From Microbacterium schleiferi (GTDB taxonomy: Bacteria > Actinomycetota > Actinomycetes > Actinomycetales > Microbacteriaceae), in contig NZ_JAJGNI010000003.1 in NCBI RefSeq assembly GCF_020781975.1, positions 62,001-126,000 of the forward strand: a DNA stretch of 64,000 nt, written 5' to 3'. Below, in pieces: positions 21,252 to 30,419 of the stretch. The translations under genes and the position numbers were made by a program. The notes below the pieces were generated by a model. It was not told where the DNA came from. It searched no databases and was given only the letters and a program-made list of their open reading frames with translations. Position 1 is the stretch's first letter; every line of letters starts with the position of its first letter.

Positions 21252-21932
21252 ATGAACTCACGCATCCTGGTTGTCGACGACGACACCGCACTGGCGGAGA
21301 TGATCGGGATCGTGCTGCGCACGGAAGGGTTCGACACGGTTTTCTGCGCCGACGGAAACGCCGCTGTGGACACCTGGCGCGCGGAACGCCCCGACCTCAT
21401 CCTGCTCGATCTCATGCTTCCCGGTCGCGACGGCATCGAGATCTGCACGGCTATTCGTGCCGAGTCGGGCATCCCGATCATCATGCTGACGGCACGCACC
21501 GACACCGCGGATGTCGTCCGCGGGCTCGAATCCGGTGCTGACGATTACATCGTCAAGCCGTTCAACCCGAAAGAGCTCGTGGCCCGCATCCGGACCAGAC
21601 TGCGCCCCGGCGGGCAGCCGTCGCAGGAGACGCTGCGGATCGGGAATCTGACGATCGATGTCGCGGGCCACGAAGTACGACGCGGTGATGACGTGATCTT
21701 GCTCACGCCCCTGGAGTTCGAGCTCCTGGTCGCGCTTGCCTCCAAGCCGCAGCAGGTGTTCTCGCGGGAGATGCTCCTCGAGCAGGTCTGGGGCTACCAC
21801 TACAAGGCCGACACGCGCCTGGTCAATGTGCACGTGCAGCGGCTGCGCGCCAAGGTGGAACTTGACCCCGACAACCCGCGCATCGTGACGACAGTGCGCG
21901 GTGTGGGCTACCGGGCCGGTGCTGTGGAGTGA
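21252..21932 (+). CDS. mtrA: Response regulator MtrA (OmpR/PhoB family)
   Basis: 226 residues. Receiver domain (1-120) has the acidic pair DDD near residue 10, phosphoacceptor Asp in ILLDLMLPG near residue 53 and the Lys of DDYIVKPF near 102. The winged-helix output domain (130-225) has TPLEFELLVALASKPQQVFSREMLLEQVWGY and a closing VTTVRGVGYRAG. Essential MtrA in actinobacteria controls cell-wall hydrolases, division and osmotic response, with MtrB as kinase and LpqB as modulator, both adjacent. ATG 21252 has GGAACGAAGG upstream; in-frame sequence further upstream is not conserved. Confidence 0.96.
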   Translation: MNSRILVVDDDTALAEMIGIVLRTEGFDTVFCADGNAAVDTWRAERPDLILLDLMLPGRDGIEICTAIRAESGIPIIMLTARTDTADVVRGLESGADDYIVKPFNPKELVARIRTRLRPGGQPSQETLRIGNLTIDVAGHEVRRGDDVILLTPLEFELLVALASKPQQVFSREMLLEQVWGYHYKADTRLVNVHVQRLRAKVELDPDNPRIVTTVRGVGYRAGAVE

Positions 21933-21980
21933 GCGTCGTCGACGATCGGGCCGCGTGCAGCGGTCGCGTGAGGTGAGACA

Positions 21981-23672
21981 GTGGGCTCCCGAGGGGCCGC
22001 CGAGCCGTCGTTTCGTCCGCTGATCTGGCGGCGCAACTGGAGGGCGTGGCCCGACAACCTCGTGCACCTGTGGCGACGCTCGCTGCGGTTTCGCACACTC
22101 TCGGTGACGATCGTGCTGACAGCTTTCGCCATCCTGATCGCCGTGACCTGGACGGCCCTGGCTATTCAGGATGATCTTTTCGCGTCCCGGCGCGACGAAG
22201 TCACCGAGCAGGCGCTTCGCGCAACGGCATCCGCGCAGACAGTGCTCGACGGAGCCGACACGCAGGGGGACCCGGCACAGATCCAGCGCGTGTGGCTCGG
22301 GTTGCGCACTGCCCTGCAGCAGCAATCGTCGACCGACATGATCGCGACGTTCCGGATCGGGGCCTCTGATCCCGCTGCGCAGGCATACCGCGTCGGCGAG
22401 TTCGACACGGCGATCATTTCCGAGGGCCTGCGTGAGAAGGTGCGAGCCGACGCCAATCAGCAATGGTGGCAGTCTGTCGCCCTCGACGCCGCAGGCACCC
22501 CGGGCATCGTCGTGGGGCAGCAGCTGATCTTCCCGCAGGTCGGCGACTTCGAGGTCTACTACGCGTATGGCCTTGAGGGAGCTGATCAGACCCTGCGGTT
22601 CGTGCAGGCCACACTGTGGGTCGTAGGGGTTGCCCTGGTCCTGCTCATCGGGGGCATCGCCTGGTTCGTGCTCCGCTCGGTAACCACTCCCATCGGTGAA
22701 GCTGCACAGACCAGCGCAAAGCTCGCGGCGGGGGAGCTGGGGGTCCGGCTGCCGGTGCGTGGCGAAGACGAGCTCGCGACGCTGGGCGAGTCCTTCAACG
22801 CCATGGCGGACAGCATCGAGACGCAAATCAAGGAGCTTGCCGATCTGTCGCTCGTGCAGCAACGATTCGTCTCCGATGTCTCGCACGAGCTGCGAACCCC
22901 GCTGACCACTATTCGGCTGGCCGCCGACATGCTGAACGACCGTCGGGATGATTTCGATCCGGCGACAGCGCGCGCCGCCGAGTTGCTTGCCGCTCAGGTC
23001 GAGCGCTTCGAAGTGCTTCTGAGTGACCTCTTGGAGATCAGTCGGTACGACGCGGGATCCGTGCAGCTTGAACTGGAGCCGACGAGCCTTGCCCACGTCG
23101 CGGAGGACGTCATCGCGTCAATGGAGCAGATCGCTCACCAACACAACACTGATCTACGCTTGGTCGCCCCCGGCGGTTACTCGCCCGTGGACATGGACGC
23201 CCGGCGCGTGCGCAGGATCCTGCGGAATCTGATCGGCAACGCGATCGAACACGGGGAGGGTAAGCCGGTCGTGGTCACCGTGGACAGTAATCAGCAGGCC
23301 GTCGCCGTTGGGGTGAGAGACTTCGGAATGGGCATCGCCGCCGAGGATGCCGCACGCGTGTTCGATCGGTTCTGGCGCGCCGATCCGTCCCGCAAGCGAA
23401 CCCTCGGCGGCACGGGACTGGGCCTTGCGATCTCGCTCGGTGACGCGAAGCTGCACGGGGGAGACCTGGCAGTGTGGTCGGAACCCGGACGCGGTGCCCA
23501 CTTCGTGCTCACTCTTCCACGCGGCGCGCACCGGACGGGGCCCGCGGCGCTTCCGTTGGACTCGCCGATTCCGCTCGACCCCGGTGACGAGAACACGGTC
23601 GACGCTTTCGAACACACCCAGCCGATCTCGACGATTCCGAGCGGCGATCGGGCGGCGGGGGGCGGATCATGA
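21981..23672 (+). CDS. mtrB: Sensor histidine kinase MtrB
   Basis: 563 residues. Two membrane helices (about 35-58 and 210-232) flank an extracytoplasmic sensor domain of ~150 residues; then HAMP (RSVTTPIGEAAQTSAKLAAGELG), H-box FVSDVSHELRTPLTTIRL near residue 297-312, N-box RRILRNLIGNAIEHGEG, and G-boxes DFGMGIAAED and GGTGLGLAIS. Phosphorylates MtrA. GTG 21981 has AGGTGAGA just upstream. The stop overlaps the lpqB ATG (ATGA). The C-terminal ~50 residues are Pro/Asp-rich and likely disordered. Confidence 0.96.
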   Translation: MGSRGAAEPSFRPLIWRRNWRAWPDNLVHLWRRSLRFRTLSVTIVLTAFAILIAVTWTALAIQDDLFASRRDEVTEQALRATASAQTVLDGADTQGDPAQIQRVWLGLRTALQQQSSTDMIATFRIGASDPAAQAYRVGEFDTAIISEGLREKVRADANQQWWQSVALDAAGTPGIVVGQQLIFPQVGDFEVYYAYGLEGADQTLRFVQATLWVVGVALVLLIGGIAWFVLRSVTTPIGEAAQTSAKLAAGELGVRLPVRGEDELATLGESFNAMADSIETQIKELADLSLVQQRFVSDVSHELRTPLTTIRLAADMLNDRRDDFDPATARAAELLAAQVERFEVLLSDLLEISRYDAGSVQLELEPTSLAHVAEDVIASMEQIAHQHNTDLRLVAPGGYSPVDMDARRVRRILRNLIGNAIEHGEGKPVVVTVDSNQQAVAVGVRDFGMGIAAEDAARVFDRFWRADPSRKRTLGGTGLGLAISLGDAKLHGGDLAVWSEPGRGAHFVLTLPRGAHRTGPAALPLDSPIPLDPGDENTVDAFEHTQPISTIPSGDRAAGGGS

Positions 23673-25357
23673 GGCGGCTCATCGGCACCGTGCTGGCGAT
23701 ACTCGGCATCCTGGTGCTCTCCGCTTGTGCGGGACTTCCTGTCAGCGGTCCTGTCACGGCCGGCCGGCCCGTCGACGAGGTACGCACCGGACCCGAGGTG
23801 CGCTTCTTCCCGGACGGACCGCAGCCGGGCGCCACCCAGGAGGAGATCGTCGAGGGTTTCCTGCTCGCAGGGTCCGGGTCTAGCGCTGACTGGGCAACCG
23901 CCCGGTCCTTCCTGGCGCCCGCGATCCAGTCCTCATGGGACCCCTCAGCCGGTGTGGCGGTCGTGCCCACCGGCGAAATCGTTGCGCAGCCAGCGGTCGA
24001 CGACACCGTGAAAGTCATCCTCGCTCCCGTCGCCAGCGTCGATGCGACGGGCCGCTACGAGCCGGCTCTGGGCGGCACCGCGACACTCGCGTTCGAGCTG
24101 ATACAGGTCGCAGGCCAATGGCGGATCTCCAAGGCTCCCGACGGGATCGTCCTGGACGAAAGCGTGTTCGGGACAGTGTTCCATCGTTACTCCGTGATGT
24201 ACTTCGATACCTCGTGGACCTATCTCGTTCCCGACGAGAGATGGTTCCCGACGACGTCCGCCGCCGTGCGTATCACCACTGCGTTGGTCGATGAGCAGCC
24301 GAGCGACTGGCTCGCCGGGGTCGTGACCACTGCCTTCACTGACGATGTCACCTCCGTCTATTCGTCTGTGCCGCAAAGCGCCGGTACCGCGCAGGTGGAG
24401 CTCTCTCCTGAGGTCCTCGCGCTCCAGCAGCTCACGGTCGATCGAATGGCCACGCAGCTCGAGGCGAGCCTCGCTACCGCCGGGATCACCGAGGTGCAAC
24501 TGACAGTTGATGGCGTCCCCATCGCTGCAACGCCGGTCCAGACCCGATCCACTGCAGTTACCGGGGGCCCGCTCGTGTTGACCGACGAGGGGTTCGGTTT
24601 CCTGTCGGGCAGTGAGCTGACGCCGATCGGGGGGCTCTCGAGTGCGGTCGTGCGAAGCAACCCGGTTGCGGTGCAGGTCGGACCGAATCAGGAGAGTGCG
24701 GCAGTGCGTTCGGCCGATGGCTCGGTTGCCCGTGCTGACGTTTCCGATGACGTCGTCGTGCTCGACACCCGTAGCGGCTTGCGGGATCCGGTGATCGATG
24801 CCCGAGGCTATGTGTGGAGTATTCCGGCGCGATCGCCGGCAGCCCTCACCGCTTTCGGTCCAGACATCGAATCACCCCTGCTCTCCCAGCCGTGGGCCGC
24901 GGCGGGCGCCACAGACGTGCAAGCGATGTCGATCTCGCGGGACGGCACCCGCATGGCGGGCGTCGTGCGCATCGGGGACCGAACCGAGCTATGGCTGTCG
25001 GGCGTCATTCGCGATGAAAGCGATAACCGGGGGGTACCGGCGCGGCTCGGCGAGCCGATCGTTGCCGGGACGATCTCCGGAGAGGCGGTGTCGATGGTGT
25101 GGACCGACGATGTCACTGTCGCGGTGGTCACGCGATCGGGAACTGAGACCGAGATCGTCGAGCAGGTAGTCGGAGGTACGTCCTCGACGATCGCTGGGCC
25201 GGCCGGCGCGTCGATCACAACGGTGGCGACGGCGACGTCGAGTATCCGGCTGAGATCCGATGACGGGGGACTGTACGTGCGGCGCGGAGCGAACTGGCTG
25301 CAGACCGCCGAGGGCATCTCGCTCCTGGCGGTGCAGCAGGGCACCCCGCAGCAGTGA
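23669..25357 (+). CDS. lpqB: Lipoprotein LpqB, MtrAB accessory factor
   Basis: 562 residues. Signal peptide with lipobox LSAC (Cys near residue 20), a GerMN-like domain (about 200-300; QLTVDGVPIAATPVQ) and a C-terminal beta-propeller-like part (300-560; WSIPARSPAALTAFG). LpqB interacts with the MtrB sensor domain at the outer face of the membrane and tunes MtrA activation. Overlap with mtrB and the mtrA-mtrB-lpqB order are diagnostic. Confidence 0.94.
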   Translation: MRRLIGTVLAILGILVLSACAGLPVSGPVTAGRPVDEVRTGPEVRFFPDGPQPGATQEEIVEGFLLAGSGSSADWATARSFLAPAIQSSWDPSAGVAVVPTGEIVAQPAVDDTVKVILAPVASVDATGRYEPALGGTATLAFELIQVAGQWRISKAPDGIVLDESVFGTVFHRYSVMYFDTSWTYLVPDERWFPTTSAAVRITTALVDEQPSDWLAGVVTTAFTDDVTSVYSSVPQSAGTAQVELSPEVLALQQLTVDRMATQLEASLATAGITEVQLTVDGVPIAATPVQTRSTAVTGGPLVLTDEGFGFLSGSELTPIGGLSSAVVRSNPVAVQVGPNQESAAVRSADGSVARADVSDDVVVLDTRSGLRDPVIDARGYVWSIPARSPAALTAFGPDIESPLLSQPWAAAGATDVQAMSISRDGTRMAGVVRIGDRTELWLSGVIRDESDNRGVPARLGEPIVAGTISGEAVSMVWTDDVTVAVVTRSGTETEIVEQVVGGTSSTIAGPAGASITTVATATSSIRLRSDDGGLYVRRGANWLQTAEGISLLAVQQGTPQQ

Positions 25358-25432
25358 CTCGAACCTTTCTCCCGAGCCGGGCGTGAGAGAGCGCTATCCC
25401 CAGTCACCCGAACGTGAGCTCGTGAGGCCTCA

Positions 25433-26173
25433 ATGCCCGTGCACGGTGGGGTCGTGACCACCTCTCGTATCCATCGCGGAGTCGAGTGGACACGCGATGC
25501 CGCCTCACAGGCGCTCTCGTGGCTGATTCCCGTCGACTGCGCCGGATGCGGTCGGCCAGACTCCTCGCTGTGCGATTCGTGTGAGCTGGAGTTGCGCCGC
25601 AGCACCACGCGGTGCCGGATGGTGGGTGAGCTCACCGTGTTCAGCGCCGTCGCGTACGACGGTCCGGTGGTCGGGGTGATGCGCTCCCTCAAGGCCGAGG
25701 GGAGGACCCGACTCGTCCGCCCTCTGGGGGCTGCCCTGCGCACGACGCTCGAGCGGGCCGATCTCGTGCCCGGCGGGCTGGTTGCCGCACTCGCGACGGG
25801 AACTGTGATTCCTGTCGTGATCCCCTCGTCAGCTGCTGCGTTCCGTCGTCGCGGATACCGTGTCGTCGACCTCATTGCCAGGCAGGCCGGCATGCGGTGC
25901 GTTCCGGTCCTGCGCAGTGTCGGTGCCGGCGTGGATCAACGGGCGCTTGGCCGGGCGGCGCGGGAAAGCAATACCGAGGGCATGTTCGCCGTGCGATTCG
26001 TGCCCGGTCGCCCCGTGCTGTTGATCGACGACGTTGTCACGACCGGCGCGACGCTTCGAGCGGCAGCCGAGGCGCTGCGCGAGGCGGGAGTCGCGGTTCT
26101 CGGGGCGGTGACCGTCGCGTCCACGCCGCTGCGATGGTCGTCCGGCCAGGGGCGCTCACCACGCGAACAATAG
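25433..26173 (+). CDS. ComF-family phosphoribosyltransferase-like protein
   Basis: 246 residues. An N-terminal zinc-ribbon (DCAGCGRPDSSLCDSCELEL, Cys pairs near residues 36-54) is joined to a type I phosphoribosyltransferase domain with PRPP loop VLLIDDVVTTGATLRA near residue 195. ComF proteins take part in DNA uptake in competent bacteria; in actinobacteria the gene (Rv3242c position) sits between lpqB and hpf and its role is unclear. Start could be ATG 25433 or GTG 25454; a GTGAGG precedes 25433. Confidence 0.9.
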   Translation: MPVHGGVVTTSRIHRGVEWTRDAASQALSWLIPVDCAGCGRPDSSLCDSCELELRRSTTRCRMVGELTVFSAVAYDGPVVGVMRSLKAEGRTRLVRPLGAALRTTLERADLVPGGLVAALATGTVIPVVIPSSAAAFRRRGYRVVDLIARQAGMRCVPVLRSVGAGVDQRALGRAARESNTEGMFAVRFVPGRPVLLIDDVVTTGATLRAAAEALREAGVAVLGAVTVASTPLRWSSGQGRSPREQ

Positions 26174-26180
26174 CCTTCAT

Positions 26181-26197
26181 CGGCTCGCGCCGAGCCG
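26181..26197 (+). terminator. Hairpin after comF
   Basis: CGGCTCG-CGC-CGAGCCG, 7-bp arms, 7 nt after the comF stop; no T-run. Probable weak terminator separating the mtrA-comF unit from hpf. Confidence 0.4.
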
Positions 26198-26265
26198 CCG
26201 AGGACCGGGCAAAAGTCAGTCTACCGGGGTTATGGCGGAGGATACTGACACGGCGGAAATCGTGC

Positions 26266-26294
26266 GTGACAGGCAGATGGCCAGGGTCTAACGT
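26266..26294 (+). promoter_or_regulatory. Candidate hpf promoter (GTGACA-N17-TAACGT)
   Basis: -35 GTGACA (26266-26271) and -10 TAACGT (26289-26294) with 17-nt spacing give a leader of about 58 nt that includes the hairpin at 26316-26341. Confidence 0.5.
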
Positions 26295-26315
26295 GGGGGT
26301 AACAAGGCGACTGAT

Positions 26316-26341
26316 GGTCCGCCCTTGGAACCGGGCGGACC
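26316..26341 (+). promoter_or_regulatory. Leader hairpin ahead of hpf ribosome-binding site
   Basis: GGTCCGCCC (26316-26324) pairs with GGGCGGACC (26333-26341) around an 8-nt loop, ending 6 nt before the strong AAGGAGG site. Could act as an mRNA stabiliser or control access to the ribosome-binding site. Confidence 0.45.
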
Positions 26342-26359
26342 GGAAACAAGGAGGTCAAG

Positions 26360-27016
26360 ATGGACACGAACATCGCCGGCGTGGGAGTCGGTATCACCGA
26401 TCGCTTCCGCTCGGTCGTCGAAGAGAAACTCGTCCGGATCGAACACCTCGCACCCCGTGCGCAGCGCATCGATGTCAAGGTCACTCATCGCACTTACCGC
26501 ACGGGCCGGGTCGAAGACCACACTGTCGAGCTCACGCTCACCGGCAAAGGTCCGCTGGTGCGGGCTGAGGCGACCGATGCCGACAAGTTCACAGCGCTCG
26601 ATATGGCTGTCGACAAGCTGTGCGAGCAGTTGCGACGCGCCAAAGACAAGAGGGTCGATGCCCGAAACCACCCCCGCAAGGCGATGTTCGACAAGGAACG
26701 CGGCGAGCTCGACGGGATCGACATCCAGCCCGCATCGGCAGATGTCCTCCGGCGCGTCGCGACCGGCGAGGTGCCGATCGTCGACGGTGAGGACGACGAG
26801 GCATACACGCCAGTCGTCATCCGCACGAAGGAATTCGAGGCGGAGTGGATGACGGTCGAGGAGGCTGTCGACCGGATGGAACTGGTCGGACACGACTTCT
26901 TCTTGTTCATCAACGCCGCAACCGATCACCCGAGCGTGGTGTACCGCCGCAAAGGCTGGGACTACGGTGTGATCTCCCTCACCACCGAGGCAAGCCCGGC
27001 GGCCCTCGTGAGCTGA
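26360..27016 (+). CDS. hpf: Ribosome hibernation promoting factor, long form
   Basis: 218 residues. N-terminal ribosome-binding domain (1-105) starts MDTNIAGVGVGITDRFRSVVEEK and is followed by a linker and the C-terminal dimerisation domain (about 150-212) with EAVDRMELVGHDFFLFINAATDHPSVVYRRKGWDYGVI. The two-domain long form dimerises 70S ribosomes into 100S particles in stationary phase or stress. The start has an ideal AAGGAGG 5 nt upstream, one of the strongest in the window, fitting a protein needed in bulk. In M. tuberculosis the gene abuts secA1; here a 4-kb opposing block intervenes. Confidence 0.95.
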   Translation: MDTNIAGVGVGITDRFRSVVEEKLVRIEHLAPRAQRIDVKVTHRTYRTGRVEDHTVELTLTGKGPLVRAEATDADKFTALDMAVDKLCEQLRRAKDKRVDARNHPRKAMFDKERGELDGIDIQPASADVLRRVATGEVPIVDGEDDEAYTPVVIRTKEFEAEWMTVEEAVDRMELVGHDFFLFINAATDHPSVVYRRKGWDYGVISLTTEASPAALVS

Positions 27017-27042
27017 GTGCCCGCGGCACTGCCGCAAGATCG

Positions 27043-27084
27043 GAGACGGATGCCGCGAGCCGTAGAGCTTGCGGCATCCGTCTC
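27043..27084. terminator. Bidirectional terminator between hpf and coiled-coil gene
   Basis: GAGACGGATGCCGC (27043-27056) is perfectly complementary to 27071-27084, extended inward by GAGC/GCTT to an approx 18-bp stem with a 6-nt loop. It directly abuts the stop codon of the convergent gene at 27085. Confidence 0.8.
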
Positions 27085-28440
27085 TCAGTCGAAGATCCCG
27101 TCCAGGATGCTGCCGATGACAAGGCCCCCGAGGATTCCGCCCACGAGGTCCGAACCGCCGCCGGTCCGGCGCCCGAAGCCCTCCATCGGGCCGCCCCACT
27201 GCGGATGCGGACCGGCCGAGGGACGGGATGCGTCGATGTCGCGCTGGGCATACCGCAGCGCATCGCCTGCCAGCTGGGCGGAGCGGCGGGCGAACTCCAT
27301 GGCTTGATCGCGATCGTCCTCGGGGATGGTGGGGACGGTCGCGGCAGCGCCTCCGACGACGCGGTCCAGGTCCGCCCGGACGCGCTCGGCTTCGGCAAGG
27401 CGCGTGCGCGCGTCGGCACCGATCCAGCCGCGGTGGCCCGCGATGACATCTCGGGCCACCGCGAGCTGGCGGTCGGCGTCATCGATCGCGTTTCGCACAT
27501 GACCGAGCTCCGGGATCGGGCGGGCAGCTCGTTCTAGCGCCGCAGCGACTGCCGCGTCCAGCGCTGCGTTGGCTTCCCGCATCCGAGTCAGGTGCTCGAA
27601 GGGGTCGGTGTTCACGCCCGCGGCAGGGAGGGCGGCGAGCGCCGCCTGCAGGGCCGACATCGCCTCGATGACCGCGGGGACCTGCGGCGCGGTGCGCGCA
27701 GCGATCAGATCCCCGCGCGAGTCCTCGACGATAGCGCCGAGTGTCGCCTCGGCTCGGAGGGCTTCGACTTCGAAGGTCTCGACTGCGTCCACCAGGGTTT
27801 CGGCGCGTCGGGCAGCCTCGGTGGCAGCTTCCATCGCGAGGTTCGCCTGCTCCCGTTGTCCGGCTTCCCGTCGACGCTCGGCGACTCCCGCGCTGTGCTC
27901 AGCGAAGCTCAGGAGCTGTTCGGCTTCGGCCGGGTTCGCGGCGACACCCTCCAGCGCGCTCGGCGCATACCTCGTGGCAAGCCGTGCCACGGTCTCACGT
28001 GCGTGCGGAATGCGTTCCCGGACGCGGGCAGCGTCAGCGCGGACCCGGGCGATGATCTCGGGCGCCCGACGTGCCCGCTCGATCGGTTCGGCAAGAGCCG
28101 CCATCCGATCTTCGAGGAGATCTTCTGCCCACTCGCACAGCTGGACGATGCGGGTGTTTCGAGTGCGGAGTTCGTCGGCGGTATCGGGTATCTCGTCGTG
28201 GTTGAGCTGGTGCAGGTGGAAGGCCTCCTGCATGTGGGTTCGCACCGAGTCGAGCGCGGCGCGCAGGTCGCCGACCGCGTTCGGTCCGAGTTCGGCTTCG
28301 GCGAACGAGACCTCGTCGACGGCGAGTCGGATGTGTTCGTCTGCCGCAACGAGCGAGCTCTGCGCGCGGCGAGCGAGGTCGGCATCCTGTTGCGCCGTCT
28401 CGGCCTGTTCACGCTTGCGTCGTCCCCAAAAGCCGGCCAT
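27085..28440 (-). CDS. Coiled-coil protein with glycine-rich hydrophobic C-terminus, function unknown
   Basis: 451 residues, very rich in Ala, Arg and Glu with long heptad-like runs (EAATEAARRAETLVDAVETFEVEALRAEA and similar) from about 15 to 400. The short basic N-terminus MAGFWGRRKREQ is followed at the end by GGGSDLVGGILGGLVIGSILDGIFD, a glycine-rich hydrophobic tail. This resembles the C-terminal part of actinobacterial TPM-domain proteins but no TPM domain or signal sequence is present. A scaffold or stress protein is possible; no function can be assigned. ATG 28440 follows TAGGAT by exactly 6 nt, a leaderless start. Confidence 0.65.
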   Translation of the reverse strand: MAGFWGRRKREQAETAQQDADLARRAQSSLVAADEHIRLAVDEVSFAEAELGPNAVGDLRAALDSVRTHMQEAFHLHQLNHDEIPDTADELRTRNTRIVQLCEWAEDLLEDRMAALAEPIERARRAPEIIARVRADAARVRERIPHARETVARLATRYAPSALEGVAANPAEAEQLLSFAEHSAGVAERRREAGQREQANLAMEAATEAARRAETLVDAVETFEVEALRAEATLGAIVEDSRGDLIAARTAPQVPAVIEAMSALQAALAALPAAGVNTDPFEHLTRMREANAALDAAVAAALERAARPIPELGHVRNAIDDADRQLAVARDVIAGHRGWIGADARTRLAEAERVRADLDRVVGGAAATVPTIPEDDRDQAMEFARRSAQLAGDALRYAQRDIDASRPSAGPHPQWGGPMEGFGRRTGGGSDLVGGILGGLVIGSILDGIFD

Positions 28441-28446
28441 GCCTCG

Positions 28447-28452
28447 ATCCTA
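28447..28452 (-). promoter_or_regulatory. -10 box (TAGGAT) for coiled-coil gene
   Basis: Minus strand TAGGAT-CGAGGC-ATG; 6-nt spacing, no ribosome-binding site. Confidence 0.5.
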
Positions 28453-28482
28453 GAATCGCGCAGCCGTGTTCGGGCTGAGTGG

Positions 28483-29694
28483 TCAGACGCGCAGGGTGTC
28501 TATGACGCGTGAGCGCACCGCCACCAGTGCGGGAAGGAATCCCGCCAGCGCGCCGATGACGACAGATGCGATCAGCCCTGTTATCGCCGCCCGCACGGGG
28601 AAGGGCGGCACATCCTGCAGGGCGCCGAACATGGTCAGCACCATCGGCGTGCGCATGACGGCGACGGCCAGCACGATTCCGACGACACCGGCAACGGCGG
28701 TTGCAACGACGCTCTCGAGGAGGACCGCCGTGAAGATCCGGCCCGCGGTTGCCCCGAAGCTGCGGCGCACGCCGATCTCGCGGATGCGCTGGCGCATGGC
28801 CACCAGCTGTATGTTGACCAGCCCCAACCCGCCGAGCACCAGGATCAGCACGGCTATCGAACCGGTCACGAGCTCGAACATCGCCGCGGACGCCTGCGCA
28901 TCGGGACGCGATCCCCAGTCGGTGCGCGAGACCGATACCTGCACCGCCTCCCCGGCCGCGGCGCGGACATCCGATGCCAGCAACGCACCGACCGTCGGCA
29001 CGATCTCTTCGGGAACCCAGAGCTCCCACGTGACCCCGGTCTCGGCGGGCAGCGAGTCCACACGATCCCGGTATCCGTCGTACAGCATCCAGATCTGCTT
29101 ATTCGAGTCCCAGTCGCCCTCACGGGGCGTGACGCCAATGATGGGGAAGGTGCCTCCCGCGCCGCCGATCACCTCCATCGTCGGATGCGTTGCCAACGGC
29201 GGTGCTCCCAGAGCCGTCCACAGGGGGTAGCTGATGACGACCGGCGGCGCCAGCAGCCCCTCGTCACCGGGCACGAACCAGCGGCCCTCGGCAACTGTCG
29301 ATCGATGGATGACGGGGTACGCGGGATCCACCAGCATCGTTGTGACGGGCCTGACCCACTCCGGCGTCTGTACCTGCAGGGTCACGGATGCCGCGAGCCG
29401 CGAGACGTAGGACAGCTCGAAGCGGGCGGCGGCGCCCGAGACGTCCTCGTCGAAGCTGTCCCAGTCCATGGGCGCTCCGTCGGTGACCGATGCCGACACC
29501 GATATCGTGGCGACGCGCCCGCCGTAGCGGTCGGATTGCTCGGCTGCCGCCTGACGCTGATACTCGCCGAGTGCGACGACCGCGGTGAGGGCGGCAACCG
29601 AGACGGCGATACCGATCAAGCTCAGCAGGACCCGCAGCTTGTGATGGCGAAGTTCCGCCCACGCCTCCAGGAGCGCGCCGATGAACCCGCTCAT
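28483..29694 (-). CDS. ABC transporter permease, MacB/FtsX-like
   Basis: 403 residues. N-terminal membrane helix (LLSLIGIAVSVAALTAVVALGE, about 24-45), an extracytoplasmic MacB_PCD-type domain (50-270), and three C-terminal helices with the FtsX-domain segment LVAMRQRIREIGVRRSFGAT near residue 300. Such permeases work mechanically with a periplasmic adaptor and an ATPase rather than as simple channels. ATPase (overlap at 29691) and membrane fusion protein follow the upstream order adaptor-ATPase-permease. Export of a peptide, lipoprotein or antibiotic is possible; substrate unknown. Confidence 0.88.
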   Translation of the reverse strand: MSGFIGALLEAWAELRHHKLRVLLSLIGIAVSVAALTAVVALGEYQRQAAAEQSDRYGGRVATISVSASVTDGAPMDWDSFDEDVSGAAARFELSYVSRLAASVTLQVQTPEWVRPVTTMLVDPAYPVIHRSTVAEGRWFVPGDEGLLAPPVVISYPLWTALGAPPLATHPTMEVIGGAGGTFPIIGVTPREGDWDSNKQIWMLYDGYRDRVDSLPAETGVTWELWVPEEIVPTVGALLASDVRAAAGEAVQVSVSRTDWGSRPDAQASAAMFELVTGSIAVLILVLGGLGLVNIQLVAMRQRIREIGVRRSFGATAGRIFTAVLLESVVATAVAGVVGIVLAVAVMRTPMVLTMFGALQDVPPFPVRAAITGLIASVVIGALAGFLPALVAVRSRVIDTLRV

Positions 29695-30419
29695 GCCGAG
29701 ACCGCCCCGAGCGCGGTGTCAGCGAACGCCCGGTCAAGGTCCACGGGGGAGAGCACACCATCGGCCAGTCGCAGATGCCGCCGCGCACGAGCCGCCACAT
29801 GAAGATCGTGAGTGATCGTCACCAGGGCAGCGGCGCTCTCGGTGGCAATGTCGTCGAGTAACGCCATCACTGCGGCGCCGGTTTCGACATCCAGAGCCCC
29901 CGTCGGTTCGTCGGCGAGGATAAGCGCCGGGCGGCGTACGAGGGCTCGCGCGATGGCGACGCGCTGTTGCTCGCCGCCCGACAGTCTCTCGGGCGGCGTG
30001 TCCAACCGGTGGGCCAAGCCCACACGGTCGAGCATCGCGCGGGCAAGCTCCCGGCGGCGCCAGAACTGCTTGCCACTCGCGTACCCGAGGGGCATCTCGA
30101 CGTTCTCGAGCGCCGTGCGCCCGGCAAGCAGGTGGAACTGCTGAAAGACGAAGCCGACGTCGCGCCCCCGCATCCGGTCGAGGCGCCCACGCCGGATGCC
30201 GGCGACCGGCGTGCCTCGAAACTCTGCGGTTCCCGAGGTCGGCAGATCGAGGAGGCCCAGGATGTTCAGCAGCGTGGACTTGCCCGAGCCGCTGCGGCCG
30301 ACGATCGCGACGTGGTCTCCTGCCGACACCGCAAGGTCGACACCGCGCAGGATGTCGAGCGTCGACTCGTCGGGGAGTGTGACCTGTTTGGTCACACCCT
30401 CGAGCCTGACAAGGCTCAC
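29691..30419 (-). CDS. ABC transporter ATP-binding protein, MacB/LolD-like
   Basis: 242 residues from GTG 30419. Walker [10 protein letters not shown] near residue 40, Q-loop FQQFHLL near 90, signature [15 protein letters not shown] near 144 and Walker [14 protein letters not shown] near 164, H-loop TITHD. GTGA overlap with the adaptor upstream and ATGA overlap with the permease downstream show a strict three-gene operon. In-frame sequence upstream of 30419 lies inside the adaptor gene and is not used. Confidence 0.93.
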   Translation of the reverse strand: MSLVRLEGVTKQVTLPDESTLDILRGVDLAVSAGDHVAIVGRSGSGKSTLLNILGLLDLPTSGTAEFRGTPVAGIRRGRLDRMRGRDVGFVFQQFHLLAGRTALENVEMPLGYASGKQFWRRRELARAMLDRVGLAHRLDTPPERLSGGEQQRVAIARALVRRPALILADEPTGALDVETGAAVMALLDDIATESAAALVTITHDLHVAARARRHLRLADGVLSPVDLDRAFADTALGAVSA

